Source: Brevundimonas sp.
GTDB taxonomy: Bacteria > Pseudomonadota > Alphaproteobacteria > Caulobacterales > Caulobacteraceae
DNA length: 18,868 bases
Reading direction: 5' to 3'
Assembly: GCA_012270135.1 (NCBI GenBank)
Contig: JAAXIW010000033.1
Location: forward strand, 6,379-25,246
In this document: positions 7,479-13,640 of the stretch, in pieces
How the letters are laid out: each line of letters opens with the position of its first letter
Numbering within the stretch: position 1 is the first letter of the stretch
Position numbers and translations under genes: made by a program
The notes under the pieces: model-generated
The model's database searches: none
What the model was told of the DNA's origin: nothing
The model's input: the letters and a program-made list of their open reading frames with translations, nothing else

Positions 7479-7700
7479 CTAATCGGGACGTCGTGCTTCC
7501 TTGGTGCGCGAGCCGTGCGAGGCCTCGCCGCCCTTTCGGCCCGCCTGCGCGGCCAGGCTGCGATCCTGCGAGAAGCTCCGCTTCTCGCTCGGCACGCTGG
7601 CCCCGCCCTTCCGCGCGATCTCGCGCTGTCGCTCGGGGTCCATCGAGGCGAAGCCCCGCTTGGAAACACCAGAGGCTCGGGTGGGCTGACCTAAAGCCAT
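7479..7700 (-). CDS. KGG-repeat general stress protein
   Basis: A 73-residue hydrophilic protein with two KGG motifs (residues 31-33 in EIARKGGASVP and 56-58 in QAGRKGGEASHG) and the block SKRGFASMDPERQREIARKG, typical of the stress-induced KGG family (related in motif to B. subtilis GsiB and E. coli YciG). Members are small, probably disordered proteins induced in stationary phase or by desiccation, heat or osmotic stress; their biochemical role is not known. ATG 7700 has a good Shine-Dalgarno on the minus strand (AAAGGA, 8 bases upstream). A site matching the EcfG promoter consensus lies about 40 bases before the ATG, so it is probably a member of the general stress regulon encoded beside it. 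The gene converges on egtBD, 60 bases apart. Confidence 0.9.
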   Translation of the reverse strand: MALGQPTRASGVSKRGFASMDPERQREIARKGGASVPSEKRSFSQDRSLAAQAGRKGGEASHGSRTKEARRPD

Positions 7701-7740
7701 TGCAGTAATCCTTTCACGCGACGGTCGAGGTTGAAGACTG

Positions 7741-7765
7741 AACCCCCCCGGCGCCGTCCGGTTCC
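7741..7765 (-). promoter_or_regulatory. EcfG-dependent promoter for the KGG stress gene
   Basis: On the minus strand GGAAC (7765-7761), 17 bases, then GTT (7743-7741), the same spacing as the two sites near 5150-5220. It ends 40 bases before the KGG-protein ATG, a normal promoter distance. Confidence 0.75.
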
Positions 7766-7814
7766 GGCCAGACTTTCACGGAAACGCGAGCGAATCAGGG
7801 AGGTTGTCGGTGTG

Positions 7815-7985
7815 TCAGACGCCGCCCCGGCCATAGGGGCGGGAGTCGCCTTCGCCGCCGCCGCCGGGTTCGATGGGCGGCACCTCGTCCGGCGATCCTG
7901 CCGGGTCGATGTCGGGGCCGGGCGTCCCGGGCGGCGGAATGTCGGGTTGGGGCGTGCCGGGCGGAGTCGGTTCGATATAGGTCAT
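7815..7985 (-). CDS. Small proline/glycine-rich protein with PGTP-type repeats
   Basis: A 56-residue protein of low complexity. Its middle repeats a short unit ending in PGTP and followed by a Pro-Asp-Ile or similar triplet (PTPPGTPQPDIPPPGTPGPD, then IDPAGSPDEVPPIEPG), and the tail is Gly-rich. No signal peptide or membrane helix is present, so it is probably cytosolic and disordered. I chose ATG 7985 because GGTGAGGAG lies 8 bases upstream on the minus strand; the longer frame to 8033 has no such site. Similar short Pro-rich proteins occur in related alphaproteobacteria as I remember, but I know no function. It lies between stress-type genes and upstream on its strand is only an imperfect EcfG-like site (TGAAC near 8032, 17 bases, CGT). 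Confidence 0.72.
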   Translation of the reverse strand: MTYIEPTPPGTPQPDIPPPGTPGPDIDPAGSPDEVPPIEPGGGGEGDSRPYGRGGV

Positions 7986-8051
7986 GGCGGGCTCCTCACC
8001 GATCTGAACGCGCGCGGCCGGGGCGCCGTTCAATCACGATATCGGCGGTCC

Positions 8052-8076
8052 GGAACCGGGGCGGGGCGGGCGGATT
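8052..8076 (+). promoter_or_regulatory. Possible imperfect EcfG-type promoter for the small membrane protein gene
   Basis: GGAAC (8052-8056), 17 bases, then ATT (8074-8076) in place of GTT. Spacing and distance to the ATG at 8109 agree with the three better sites in this region, but the -10 element has one mismatch in its three core bases. Confidence 0.4.
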
Positions 8077-8108
8077 GAACAGCCGAACCAACCCCAGGAG
8101 CGCCCGCC

Positions 8109-8399
8109 ATGACCGAGCCCTACACCGGCCCGCCCCGGCCCGAAGACATCGAAGACGCCGCCGAGCTCGAGTCGGCCCGGCTGGAACGCGAGGCCGACGC
8201 CATCCTGCTCGAGGGTGAAGCCCGGACGTTCAGTCCACGGCCGATCCACGAGGCGGTGCGCGAGGATGTCGCGGCGGCGGGTGATTGGGGCCGGACGCGG
8301 ACCGCGCGGCTGCGCCGGGCGGTTGAGGACGAGCCTATGAAGGCGACCCTCTACGCCCTCGGCCTGGGCGTGGTCATCGGGATGCTGGTCTCCCGCTAG
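8109..8399 (+). CDS. Small membrane-anchored protein, ElaB/YqjD/DUF883-like tail
   Basis: A 96-residue protein with a charged, probably helical N-terminal three quarters (rich in Glu and Arg, e.g. LESARLEREADAILLEGEAR) and one C-terminal hydrophobic helix at about 78-95 (KATLYALGLGVVIGMLVSR) with Gly spacing. That plan, including an acidic/basic stretch before the helix and a terminal Arg, resembles the ElaB/YqjD/DUF883 proteins, which are tail-anchored in the inner membrane and stress-induced; some bind ribosomes. The match is by architecture only, so family membership is unproven. AGGAG at 8096-8100 sits 8 bases before the ATG. An imperfect EcfG-type promoter lies upstream. It ends 6 bases from the convergent hydrolase gene. 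Confidence 0.75.
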   Translation: MTEPYTGPPRPEDIEDAAELESARLEREADAILLEGEARTFSPRPIHEAVREDVAAAGDWGRTRTARLRRAVEDEPMKATLYALGLGVVIGMLVSR

Positions 8400-8405
8400 G
8401 GACCG

Positions 8406-9110
8406 TCAGGATGGGCCGGTCGCCGGGCGTGTGATCGGCGCGCGGCGCATGGCCTGATCCGATACGAACGGATTGCCGCGCCGCTCGGCCCCAAAGGTCG
8501 AGGTCGGGCCGTGGCCCGGCACGAAGGTGACGTCGTCGCCGAGCGGCCAGAGCTTCGTCGTGATGGCGTGGAGCAGGGCGGCGTGGTCGCTGCGCGGAAA
8601 GTCGGTGCGGCCGATCGAGCCCTGGAACAGCACGTCGCCGACCTGGGCGAACCGGGCCTCGCGGTTGAAGAAGATCACATGGCCGGGCGTATGGCCGGGG
8701 CAGTGATAGACTTCCCATGTCGTCTCGCCGAGCGTCACCGTGTCGCCGTCCGCCAGCCAGCGCGTCGGCGTGAAACTGCGGGCTTCAGGCAGGCCGTACA
8801 TTTGGCCCTGGGCAGGGATCCCGTCGATCCAGAACTGGTCCTCCGGGTGGGGGCCGACGATGTCGAGCCCGGTCTTCTCCTGCATCTCGGCCGCGCCGCC
8901 GGCGTGATCGAGGTGGCCGTGTGTGATCCAGATGGCGTCGAGCGTCAGGCCTTGCTTCGCCACAGCGCCGAGCAGGCTGTCGACCGCGGCCCCGGGGTCG
9001 ATGATCGCCGCCTTCAGCGTCTTGCGGCACCAGACCAGGGTGCAGTTCTGCTGCAGCGGGGTGACCGGTAAGACGGCGACGCCGATCGGGGGAGGGGAGG
9101 ACTGATCCAT
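8406..9110 (-). CDS. Metallo-beta-lactamase-fold hydrolase (glyoxalase II-like, YcbL type)
   Basis: A 234-residue cytosolic zinc hydrolase. The metal-binding motif THGHLDHAGG gives His64, His66, Asp68 and His69; further ligands are His in CPGHTPGHV, Asp in QVGDVLFQGSIGRTDFP, and His in VPGHGPTST. The GRTDFP block and short C-terminus are those of the YcbL/type II glyoxalase branch, which hydrolyses S-lactoylglutathione or similar thioesters and lacks the extra C-terminal helical domain of classical GloB. I chose ATG 9110 (MDQSSPPPIGV), where similarity begins; the frame runs open to 9251 without family-like sequence. The best ribosome-binding candidate (GGAGG) is about 15 bases upstream, longer than ideal. 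A persulfide dioxygenase or other MBL hydrolase cannot be excluded. It is divergent from tig, with 192 bases between. Confidence 0.85.
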   Translation of the reverse strand: MDQSSPPPIGVAVLPVTPLQQNCTLVWCRKTLKAAIIDPGAAVDSLLGAVAKQGLTLDAIWITHGHLDHAGGAAEMQEKTGLDIVGPHPEDQFWIDGIPAQGQMYGLPEARSFTPTRWLADGDTVTLGETTWEVYHCPGHTPGHVIFFNREARFAQVGDVLFQGSIGRTDFPRSDHAALLHAITTKLWPLGDDVTFVPGHGPTSTFGAERRGNPFVSDQAMRRAPITRPATGPS

Positions 9111-9167
9111 GGCGGTGGGATAGCGCCTCCGGCCGCCCGCTGAAAGCCGGACCGGTGCGGGTTCACG

Positions 9168-9196
9168 TTGACCTTTCGGGCGGTCATCGACATAAG
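9168..9196 (+). promoter_or_regulatory. Candidate housekeeping promoter for tig
   Basis: TTGACC (9168-9173), 17 bases, then CATAAG (9191-9196) gives 5/6 and 4/6 matches to the sigma-70 boxes at ideal spacing, about 100 bases before the tig ATG. It would leave a long leader containing the hairpin at 9222-9236. Confidence 0.45.
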
Positions 9197-9221
9197 GGCG
9201 GGCTTCAAAGGCGCCGCCTCG

Positions 9222-9236
9222 CAAGGGCGGCCCTTG
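9222..9236 (+). repeat. Hairpin in the tig leader
   Basis: CAAGGG (9222-9227) and CCCTTG (9231-9236) form a perfect 6-bp stem with a 3-base loop, followed by TTGCTTT. It could be a weak terminator or attenuator-like structure in the untranslated leader. No open frame or known RNA family was recognised in 9111-9302. Confidence 0.35.
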
Positions 9237-9302
9237 TTGCTTTACCCACACCGCGCAGCGCCGGCCTCAATGGCGCCGCCCCAGAGCGTCAGAATCCCGA
9301 CC

Positions 9303-10646
9303 ATGCAAGTCGTCGAAAAGTCCAACGAAGGCCTCAGCCGCGTGATCGCGGTGACCATCCCCGTCGCGGAGCTGAACCAGAAGCTGGACGCCAAACTGAA
9401 GGAAGTCGCGCCGCAGATGAAGCTGAAGGGCTTCCGTCCCGGCAAGGTGCCGACGTCGCACGTCAAGAAGACCTTCGGCCGCGACCTGATGGGCGAGATC
9501 ATCAACGACTCGCTGAACAGCTCGAGCCAGAAGGCGCTCGACGACGCCAAGGTCCGTCCGGCCGCCCCGGCCGAGATGAAGCTGATCTCGGACATGGACA
9601 AGGTCATCGCCGGTCAGGAAGATCTGGCCTACGAAATGTCGCTTGAGGTGATGCCGGAGTTCACCCCCGTGGACGTCAAGACGCTGAAGCTGAAGCGTCC
9701 GACCTACGAGGCCACCGACGCCGACCTCGACGAGGCGCTGACCGAACTGGCCGGTCAGGCCAAGTCTTACGAGGACAAGAAGGGCAAGACCGTCAAGGCC
9801 GCCGAGGGCGACGAGGTCACCATTGACTTCCTGGGCAAGCTGGACGGCGAACCCTTCGAGGGCGGCGCCGCCGAGGACGCCCAGTTGGTGATCGGCTCGG
9901 GCCGCTTCATCCCCGGCTTCGAGGAACAGCTGAAGGGCGCCAAGGTCGGTGAGGAGAAGGTTCTCAACGTCACCTTCCCCGAGGACTATCAGGCCAAGCA
10001 CCTGGCGGGTAAGGCCGTGACCTTCGACGTTACAGTCAAGGCCATCAAGGCCGAGGTCCCCGCGGTCGTCGACGACGAATTCGCCAAGCGCATCGGTCTG
10101 GAATCGCTGGACAAGCTCAAGGAGCTGCTGCGCGACAACCTGAACCAGCAGTACAAGGGCGCCGCCCGCTTCAAGCTGAAGCGCGCCCTGCTCGACGAGC
10201 TGGACAAGGCCCACGACTTCCCGCTGCCGCCCAAGATGGTCGAGGCCGAGTTCGACGGCATCTGGGGCCAGGTCCAGGCCGACAAGGAAGCCGGCAACCT
10301 GCCGGAAGAGGACGCCAAGAAGTCCGAGAAGAAGCTCAAGGAAGAGTATCGCAAGATCGCCGAGCGCCGCGTGCGCCTGGGTCTGGTGCTGGCCGAGATC
10401 GGCCGCGCCAACAACGTCCAGGTCTCCGACCAGGAGCTCAACAACGCCATCATGACCGAGGCCCGCAACTATCCGGGCCAGGAGCGTCAGGTGCTGGACT
10501 TCTACCGCCAGAACCCCAACGCCGCCGCCCAGATGCGCGCTCCGAGCTACGAGGAGAAGGGCTGCGATCTGATCTTCGACCGGGCCAAGGTGACCGACAG
10601 CAAGATCACCAAGGAAGAGCTGCTCAAGGAAGACGACGACCTCTAG
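9303..10646 (+). CDS. tig: Trigger factor, ribosome-associated chaperone and peptidyl-prolyl isomerase
   Basis: Binds the ribosome exit tunnel and shields nascent chains. The 447-residue protein has the full three-part layout: an N-terminal ribosome-binding domain with the signature GFRPGKVP (residues 43-50), an FKBP-type isomerase domain at about 160-250 (EGDEVTIDFLGKLDGEPFEG, then IGSGRFIPGFEEQL), and a long helical C-terminal domain. I chose ATG 9303 (MQVVEKSNEG), the normal family start; the frame is open to 9168 but that extension is not family-like and overlaps the promoter. No strong Shine-Dalgarno is seen. A short GC hairpin (10667-10679) after the stop lacks a T-run. In many bacteria tig precedes clpP-clpX-lon; here one unrelated gene separates tig from clpP. 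Confidence 0.97.
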   Translation: MQVVEKSNEGLSRVIAVTIPVAELNQKLDAKLKEVAPQMKLKGFRPGKVPTSHVKKTFGRDLMGEIINDSLNSSSQKALDDAKVRPAAPAEMKLISDMDKVIAGQEDLAYEMSLEVMPEFTPVDVKTLKLKRPTYEATDADLDEALTELAGQAKSYEDKKGKTVKAAEGDEVTIDFLGKLDGEPFEGGAAEDAQLVIGSGRFIPGFEEQLKGAKVGEEKVLNVTFPEDYQAKHLAGKAVTFDVTVKAIKAEVPAVVDDEFAKRIGLESLDKLKELLRDNLNQQYKGAARFKLKRALLDELDKAHDFPLPPKMVEAEFDGIWGQVQADKEAGNLPEEDAKKSEKKLKEEYRKIAERRVRLGLVLAEIGRANNVQVSDQELNNAIMTEARNYPGQERQVLDFYRQNPNAAAQMRAPSYEEKGCDLIFDRAKVTDSKITKEELLKEDDDL

Positions 10647-10755
10647 AGGTCGGTCGGGCTCCCTCCGCCCCTCCGGGGCTTGGGCGCCGCTTCTCGCTAC
10701 CCGTGTCCCGTGATACGCTCGTAACCATCGGCTGAGAGCCGGAGGGAACGCGCAC

Positions 10756-11661
10756 ATGTCGCTGATCGCCTGGTTCGCCGCTCTGCTTCTGGTTCAGGAT
10801 CCGGCACAGGCCGCGCCTCCGGCGCAGCAGGAGCCGCCGGCCGTCGCGCTCGAGGAGGTCGTCGTCGAGGGGCGGCGTCTCGAGGAACTGACCCGGGGGT
10901 GCGTCGACGACGTCGCGGCGCCCGCGCGCAACCGCGGACTGGCGCGGTGGCGCGGCGGGGTCTGTGTCGGCGTCACCGGCATCCGGCGGGACATCGCCCA
11001 GCACATCGCCGACCATGTCTCCCGGGTGGCCCTCCAGTACGGGCTGAGGCCGGGCGATCCCGGCTGCTCAGCGAACGTCCTCATTGTTTTCGCCGAGGAC
11101 GGTCAATCGCTGGGCGAAGCCATGGTCGAACGGCGGCGGCGGGTCTTCCACCTGGGCGTCGGAGGCCTCGACCGCGGCAAGGCGGCGCTCGATGATTTCC
11201 GCTACTCCGACCGGCCGGTCCGCTGGTGGCATGTCAGCGTGCCGACGAACGCCCACACGGGCGAGGTCGGCATCCGGCTGCCGGGTGGGAGTCCTCCGAT
11301 GATTCCGGGAGAGGGCCTGGTCAACAGGGGGCGATGGCTCCGCGACGACCTGAACAAGGTGATCATCGTCGTGGACGGCGAGAAGATCGACGGTGTCGGC
11401 CTGCCGCAGCTGGCTGACTATCTCTCCATGGTGGCGCTGGCCCAGATCGATCCGGACGGGGACACCGGCGGCTTCTCGACCATCCTCAACCTGTTCGACG
11501 ACCCCGAGGGCAGTCCTGGCCTGACCGGCTGGGACCGCGCCTACCTGGACGCCCTCTACACCGGGCCGTCCGAGCGAATCCGCGACAGCGACCAGACCCG
11601 GCAGCTGCTGCGCAATCTGCGGGAAGCGCGGGCGGCGGGAGACGAAGGCTGCCTGCAGTAG
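10756..11661 (+). CDS. Secreted protein of unknown function
   Basis: I do not recognise a family. The 301-residue product begins with a short hydrophobic segment (SLIAWFAALLLVQDPAQA), probably a signal peptide cleaved after AQA, though its positive N-region is lacking. A Pro/Ala-rich spacer is followed by ALEEVVVEGRRLEEL, which resembles the N-terminal stretch common in TonB-dependent receptors of this order, but no barrel follows. Four Cys (49, 70, 104, 299) could form two disulfides, fitting a periplasmic location. The later part (LPQLADYLSMVALAQIDPDG, then STILNLFDD) looks like a soluble alpha/beta domain. GGAGG at 10741-10745 sits 10 bases before the ATG. It lies between tig and clpP, about 95 bases from clpP; a link to proteolysis is only positional. 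Confidence 0.8.
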   Translation: MSLIAWFAALLLVQDPAQAAPPAQQEPPAVALEEVVVEGRRLEELTRGCVDDVAAPARNRGLARWRGGVCVGVTGIRRDIAQHIADHVSRVALQYGLRPGDPGCSANVLIVFAEDGQSLGEAMVERRRRVFHLGVGGLDRGKAALDDFRYSDRPVRWWHVSVPTNAHTGEVGIRLPGGSPPMIPGEGLVNRGRWLRDDLNKVIIVVDGEKIDGVGLPQLADYLSMVALAQIDPDGDTGGFSTILNLFDDPEGSPGLTGWDRAYLDALYTGPSERIRDSDQTRQLLRNLREARAAGDEGCLQ

Positions 11662-11756
11662 GCCCGCGCCTTGCATGATCGGCCGGACGACGCGATATCC
11701 TGTCGTACAGGCGCGCGACCGGTGAGTCGCGGCTGCAGCATCCCGAGAAGGCCTGA

Positions 11757-12404
11757 ATGCGCGATCCGATCGAACTGATGAACATGAACCTCGTCCCAAT
11801 GGTGGTGGAGCAATCCAGCCGGGGCGAGCGGGCCTTCGACATCTTCTCGCGCCTGCTGCGCGAGCGGATCATCTTCCTGACCGGGCCCTTCGAGGACGGC
11901 ATGGCCTCGCTGATCTGCGCCCAGCTGCTGTTTCTGGAGTCGGAGAACCCGAAGAAGGAAATCAGCATGTACATCAACAGCCCCGGTGGTCAGGTGACCT
12001 CGGCGCTGGCGATCTACGACACCATGCAATACATCCGCTCGCCGGTTTCGACGGTGTGCATGGGCATGGCCGCCTCGGCCGGCTCGCTGATCCTCGCCGC
12101 CGGCGCCGCCGGCCAGCGCGTGGCCCTGCCCAACGCCCGCATCATGGTGCACCAGCCCTCGGGCGGCTTCCGCGGCCAGGCCTCGGACATCGAGCGTCAC
12201 GCCGAAGACATCCGCTACACCAAGCGCCGGCTGAACGAGATCTACGTCCACCACACCGGCCGGACCTATGAAGAGGTCGAGAAGACCCTCGATCGCGACC
12301 ACTTCATGAGCGCCGAGGAGTCGAAGGCCTGGGGCATTGTCGACCATGTCTACGACCGCCGCGAACAGGCCGACTCCGACGGGGTGAAGACGCCCGGCGA
12401 CTGA
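11757..12404 (+). CDS. clpP: ATP-dependent Clp protease proteolytic subunit
   Basis: Forms the tetradecameric serine-protease barrel that degrades proteins unfolded by ClpX or ClpA. The catalytic triad is complete: Ser107 in GMAASAGS, His132 in MVHQPSGG, and Asp181 in RDHFMSAEE; the Ser-His and Ser-Asp spacings (25 and 74) equal those of the E. coli enzyme. The propeptide-like N-terminus and 215-residue length are normal. The usual Met after the catalytic Ser is Ala here. ATG 11757 has GAGAAG about 6 bases upstream. In Caulobacter ClpXP is essential and removes CtrA and other cell-cycle regulators. The 95-base upstream gap contains a weak TTGCAT/GATATC-like pair (11671-11699) and an inverted repeat CCTGT-CGT-ACAGG (11699-11711), neither convincing as a promoter element. 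Confidence 0.98.
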   Translation: MRDPIELMNMNLVPMVVEQSSRGERAFDIFSRLLRERIIFLTGPFEDGMASLICAQLLFLESENPKKEISMYINSPGGQVTSALAIYDTMQYIRSPVSTVCMGMAASAGSLILAAGAAGQRVALPNARIMVHQPSGGFRGQASDIERHAEDIRYTKRRLNEIYVHHTGRTYEEVEKTLDRDHFMSAEESKAWGIVDHVYDRREQADSDGVKTPGD

Positions 12405-12431
12405 TCCGGCGACAGCTTCGCGACAGGACAG

Positions 12432-12462
12432 AAGGGCGCGCCGGAGACGGTGCGCCCTTTTT
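12432..12462 (+). terminator. Intrinsic terminator after clpP
   Basis: An 11-bp stem with one G-T pair (12432-12442 with 12449-12459), a 6-base loop and TTTTT at its 3' side (12458-12462). It lies 28 bases after the clpP stop, so clpP is transcriptionally separated from the genes that follow. Confidence 0.88.
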
Positions 12463-12483
12463 CAGTTGTGGTATCAGGCCGCC

Positions 12484-12801
12484 ATGCAGACTCGTGACAC
12501 CAAGGGGACCGTCGAGGTCGACGGCGACATCTATCACTGGGAGCTCCGCCGCCAGCCGCGCCCGACGACCGGCGGCCAGTGGGAAGGCGTCGCCGTGACC
12601 CTGCGGCTGCAGGATTTCAAGCGCGAGGCCATCGTGCAGTTTCCGCCGCCCGTGCGCCCCAACGGCCGGCCCGACGTCGAAAAGCAGTTCGTCAACACCG
12701 ACCATGTCCGCAACGCCGTGGCGGCGGCGATCGAGGCGGGCTGGAATCCCACGTCGCGCGGCAAGGCGGTGGTCTTCGATGTGGACGGGGAGGGGCGCTG
12801 A
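12484..12801 (+). CDS. Small protein of unknown function
   Basis: A 105-residue soluble protein (start MQTRDTKGTVEVDGDIYHWE) with an alternating strand pattern in the first two thirds (EVDGDIYHWELRRQP, WEGVAVTLRLQD, REAIVQFPPP) and a helix near 75-90 (DHVRNAVAAAIEAGWNP). It ends with GKAVVFDVDGEG, which is chance resemblance rather than a HAD motif, as it sits at the C-terminus. I do not recognise the family, but codon use and composition are like the neighbours and I believe related genes occur beside clpP in other Caulobacterales. No Shine-Dalgarno is visible before ATG 12484; a TTG six codons earlier is possible but lies against the clpP terminator. It ends 3 bases from the convergent cicA-like gene. 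Confidence 0.75.
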   Translation: MQTRDTKGTVEVDGDIYHWELRRQPRPTTGGQWEGVAVTLRLQDFKREAIVQFPPPVRPNGRPDVEKQFVNTDHVRNAVAAAIEAGWNPTSRGKAVVFDVDGEGR

Positions 12802-12804
12802 CCG

Positions 12805-13452
12805 TCAGCGTCGCTCCGTGAACACCCGGAAGCCCGGTTCGTCCGCAATGGCCAACATCTCCGTGTCGCCCGAGGTGTCGCCGTAGGCGGCCGCGAGTCT
12901 CAGGCCCTCGCCATACACCGCCTGCAGTCTCCGCACCTTCTCCTCGCCGCGGCAGTTGGGGCTGGCGAAGGCGCCGGTGACCCGGTCGTCGCCGTCGAAC
13001 ACCAATGGCGTGCCGAGCAGGGCGTCCGCCCCCAGCCGGCGGGCGAACGGCGCCACGGGCGTCTCCGGGCTTGCGGTCACGCTCACGCGATGGGCGCCTT
13101 TGTCGCCACAGGCGGTCCAGCAGGAGCGGGCGGCCGGCCGCAGGATCCTGTCCCAAATCCGGTCGGCGAAACGTTCGGCGTCGGCTTCCAGCGTCGCGCG
13201 GTCCACGCCGCGCAGGAATTCCCGCACCGAGGCGGCCTTGATCCGCCCCCGGTCCCGGTCGCGGGCATAGGTGGCCACCGCCGGGGCCATCCTGACCAGG
13301 CCCAGCGCCCACGCGCCGGGGCCGGCTCGCCAGCGCAGGAATTCGGTGAAACTGTCGCGGATCGTCAGGGTGCCGTCGAAGTCGAAGGCGACGATGGCCT
13401 GATCCTTGCGGAGCGGCTGGCGAAACGGAGCTGCGCTTCCCATGTCAGACAT
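12805..13452 (-). CDS. cicA: CicA-like HAD-IB phosphatase/phosphotransferase
   Basis: A 215-residue HAD-superfamily protein of the phosphoserine-phosphatase-like IB group. Motif I is AFDFDGTLT with the nucleophile Asp24 and Asp26, motif II is the Ser/Thr in VSVTASPET, and motif IV is YGDTSGDTEML with the metal-binding acidic residues. In Caulobacter crescentus the gene between clpP and clpX is cicA, whose product belongs to this superfamily and whose level affects growth and cell shape. The same place between clpP and clpX makes this the likely ortholog. Its natural substrate is not established; lipid phosphatase or phosphoserine phosphatase activity are options. Two near starts exist (13452 and 13443), neither with a clear ribosome-binding site. 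It is divergent from clpX and convergent with the 105-residue protein gene. Confidence 0.82.
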   Translation of the reverse strand: MSDMGSAAPFRQPLRKDQAIVAFDFDGTLTIRDSFTEFLRWRAGPGAWALGLVRMAPAVATYARDRDRGRIKAASVREFLRGVDRATLEADAERFADRIWDRILRPAARSCWTACGDKGAHRVSVTASPETPVAPFARRLGADALLGTPLVFDGDDRVTGAFASPNCRGEEKVRRLQAVYGEGLRLAAAYGDTSGDTEMLAIADEPGFRVFTERR

Positions 13453-13494
13453 TCGCCGCGATCGCCATCAACAGTGAACCGTCCGCTTCATGCT

Positions 13495-13512
13495 CCGGCC
13501 ACGCTTGGCCGG
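13495..13512. repeat. Inverted repeat between cicA and clpX
   Basis: CCGGCCA and TGGCCGG form a perfect 7-bp stem with loop CGCT. No T-run follows on either strand, so it is not a standard terminator; a protein-binding site or leader structure is possible. The surrounding 13453-13640 should hold both gene promoters, but I see only fragmentary boxes (TTGTCA at 13540, TTGAAG at 13550, CCCATAT at 13605) without good spacing. Confidence 0.35.
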
Positions 13513-13640
13513 GGTTGTGGCGGGCGCTTCGATGGGTGATTGTCATTTTTTGAAGACCTTTGCGCCCATTGTTCGGGAATCAACGCGAGGGAAGCGCGCC
13601 TGGGCCCATATCGGGTCCAACGCGGGAGTGAGAAGGGTCG

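Noticed and set aside
7780..7805. GGAAA then 18 bases then GTT on the plus strand
   Set aside because: One mismatch, one base too long, and no plus-strand gene follows within a promoter distance.
9168..9302. Earlier start for trigger factor
   Set aside because: The family start is MQVVEKSNEG at 9303, and the extension overlaps a promoter-like pair.
9111..9302. tRNA gene before tig
   Set aside because: No T-loop motif or cloverleaf could be found.
10745..10749. GGAAC before the secreted-protein gene
   Set aside because: It is part of the ribosome-binding region, only 6 bases from the ATG, with no GTT at the right distance.
9267..10757. A 496-codon minus-strand frame opposite trigger factor
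   Set aside because: Leu/Gly/Val-rich mirror of the tig codons, no domain, no ribosome-binding site.
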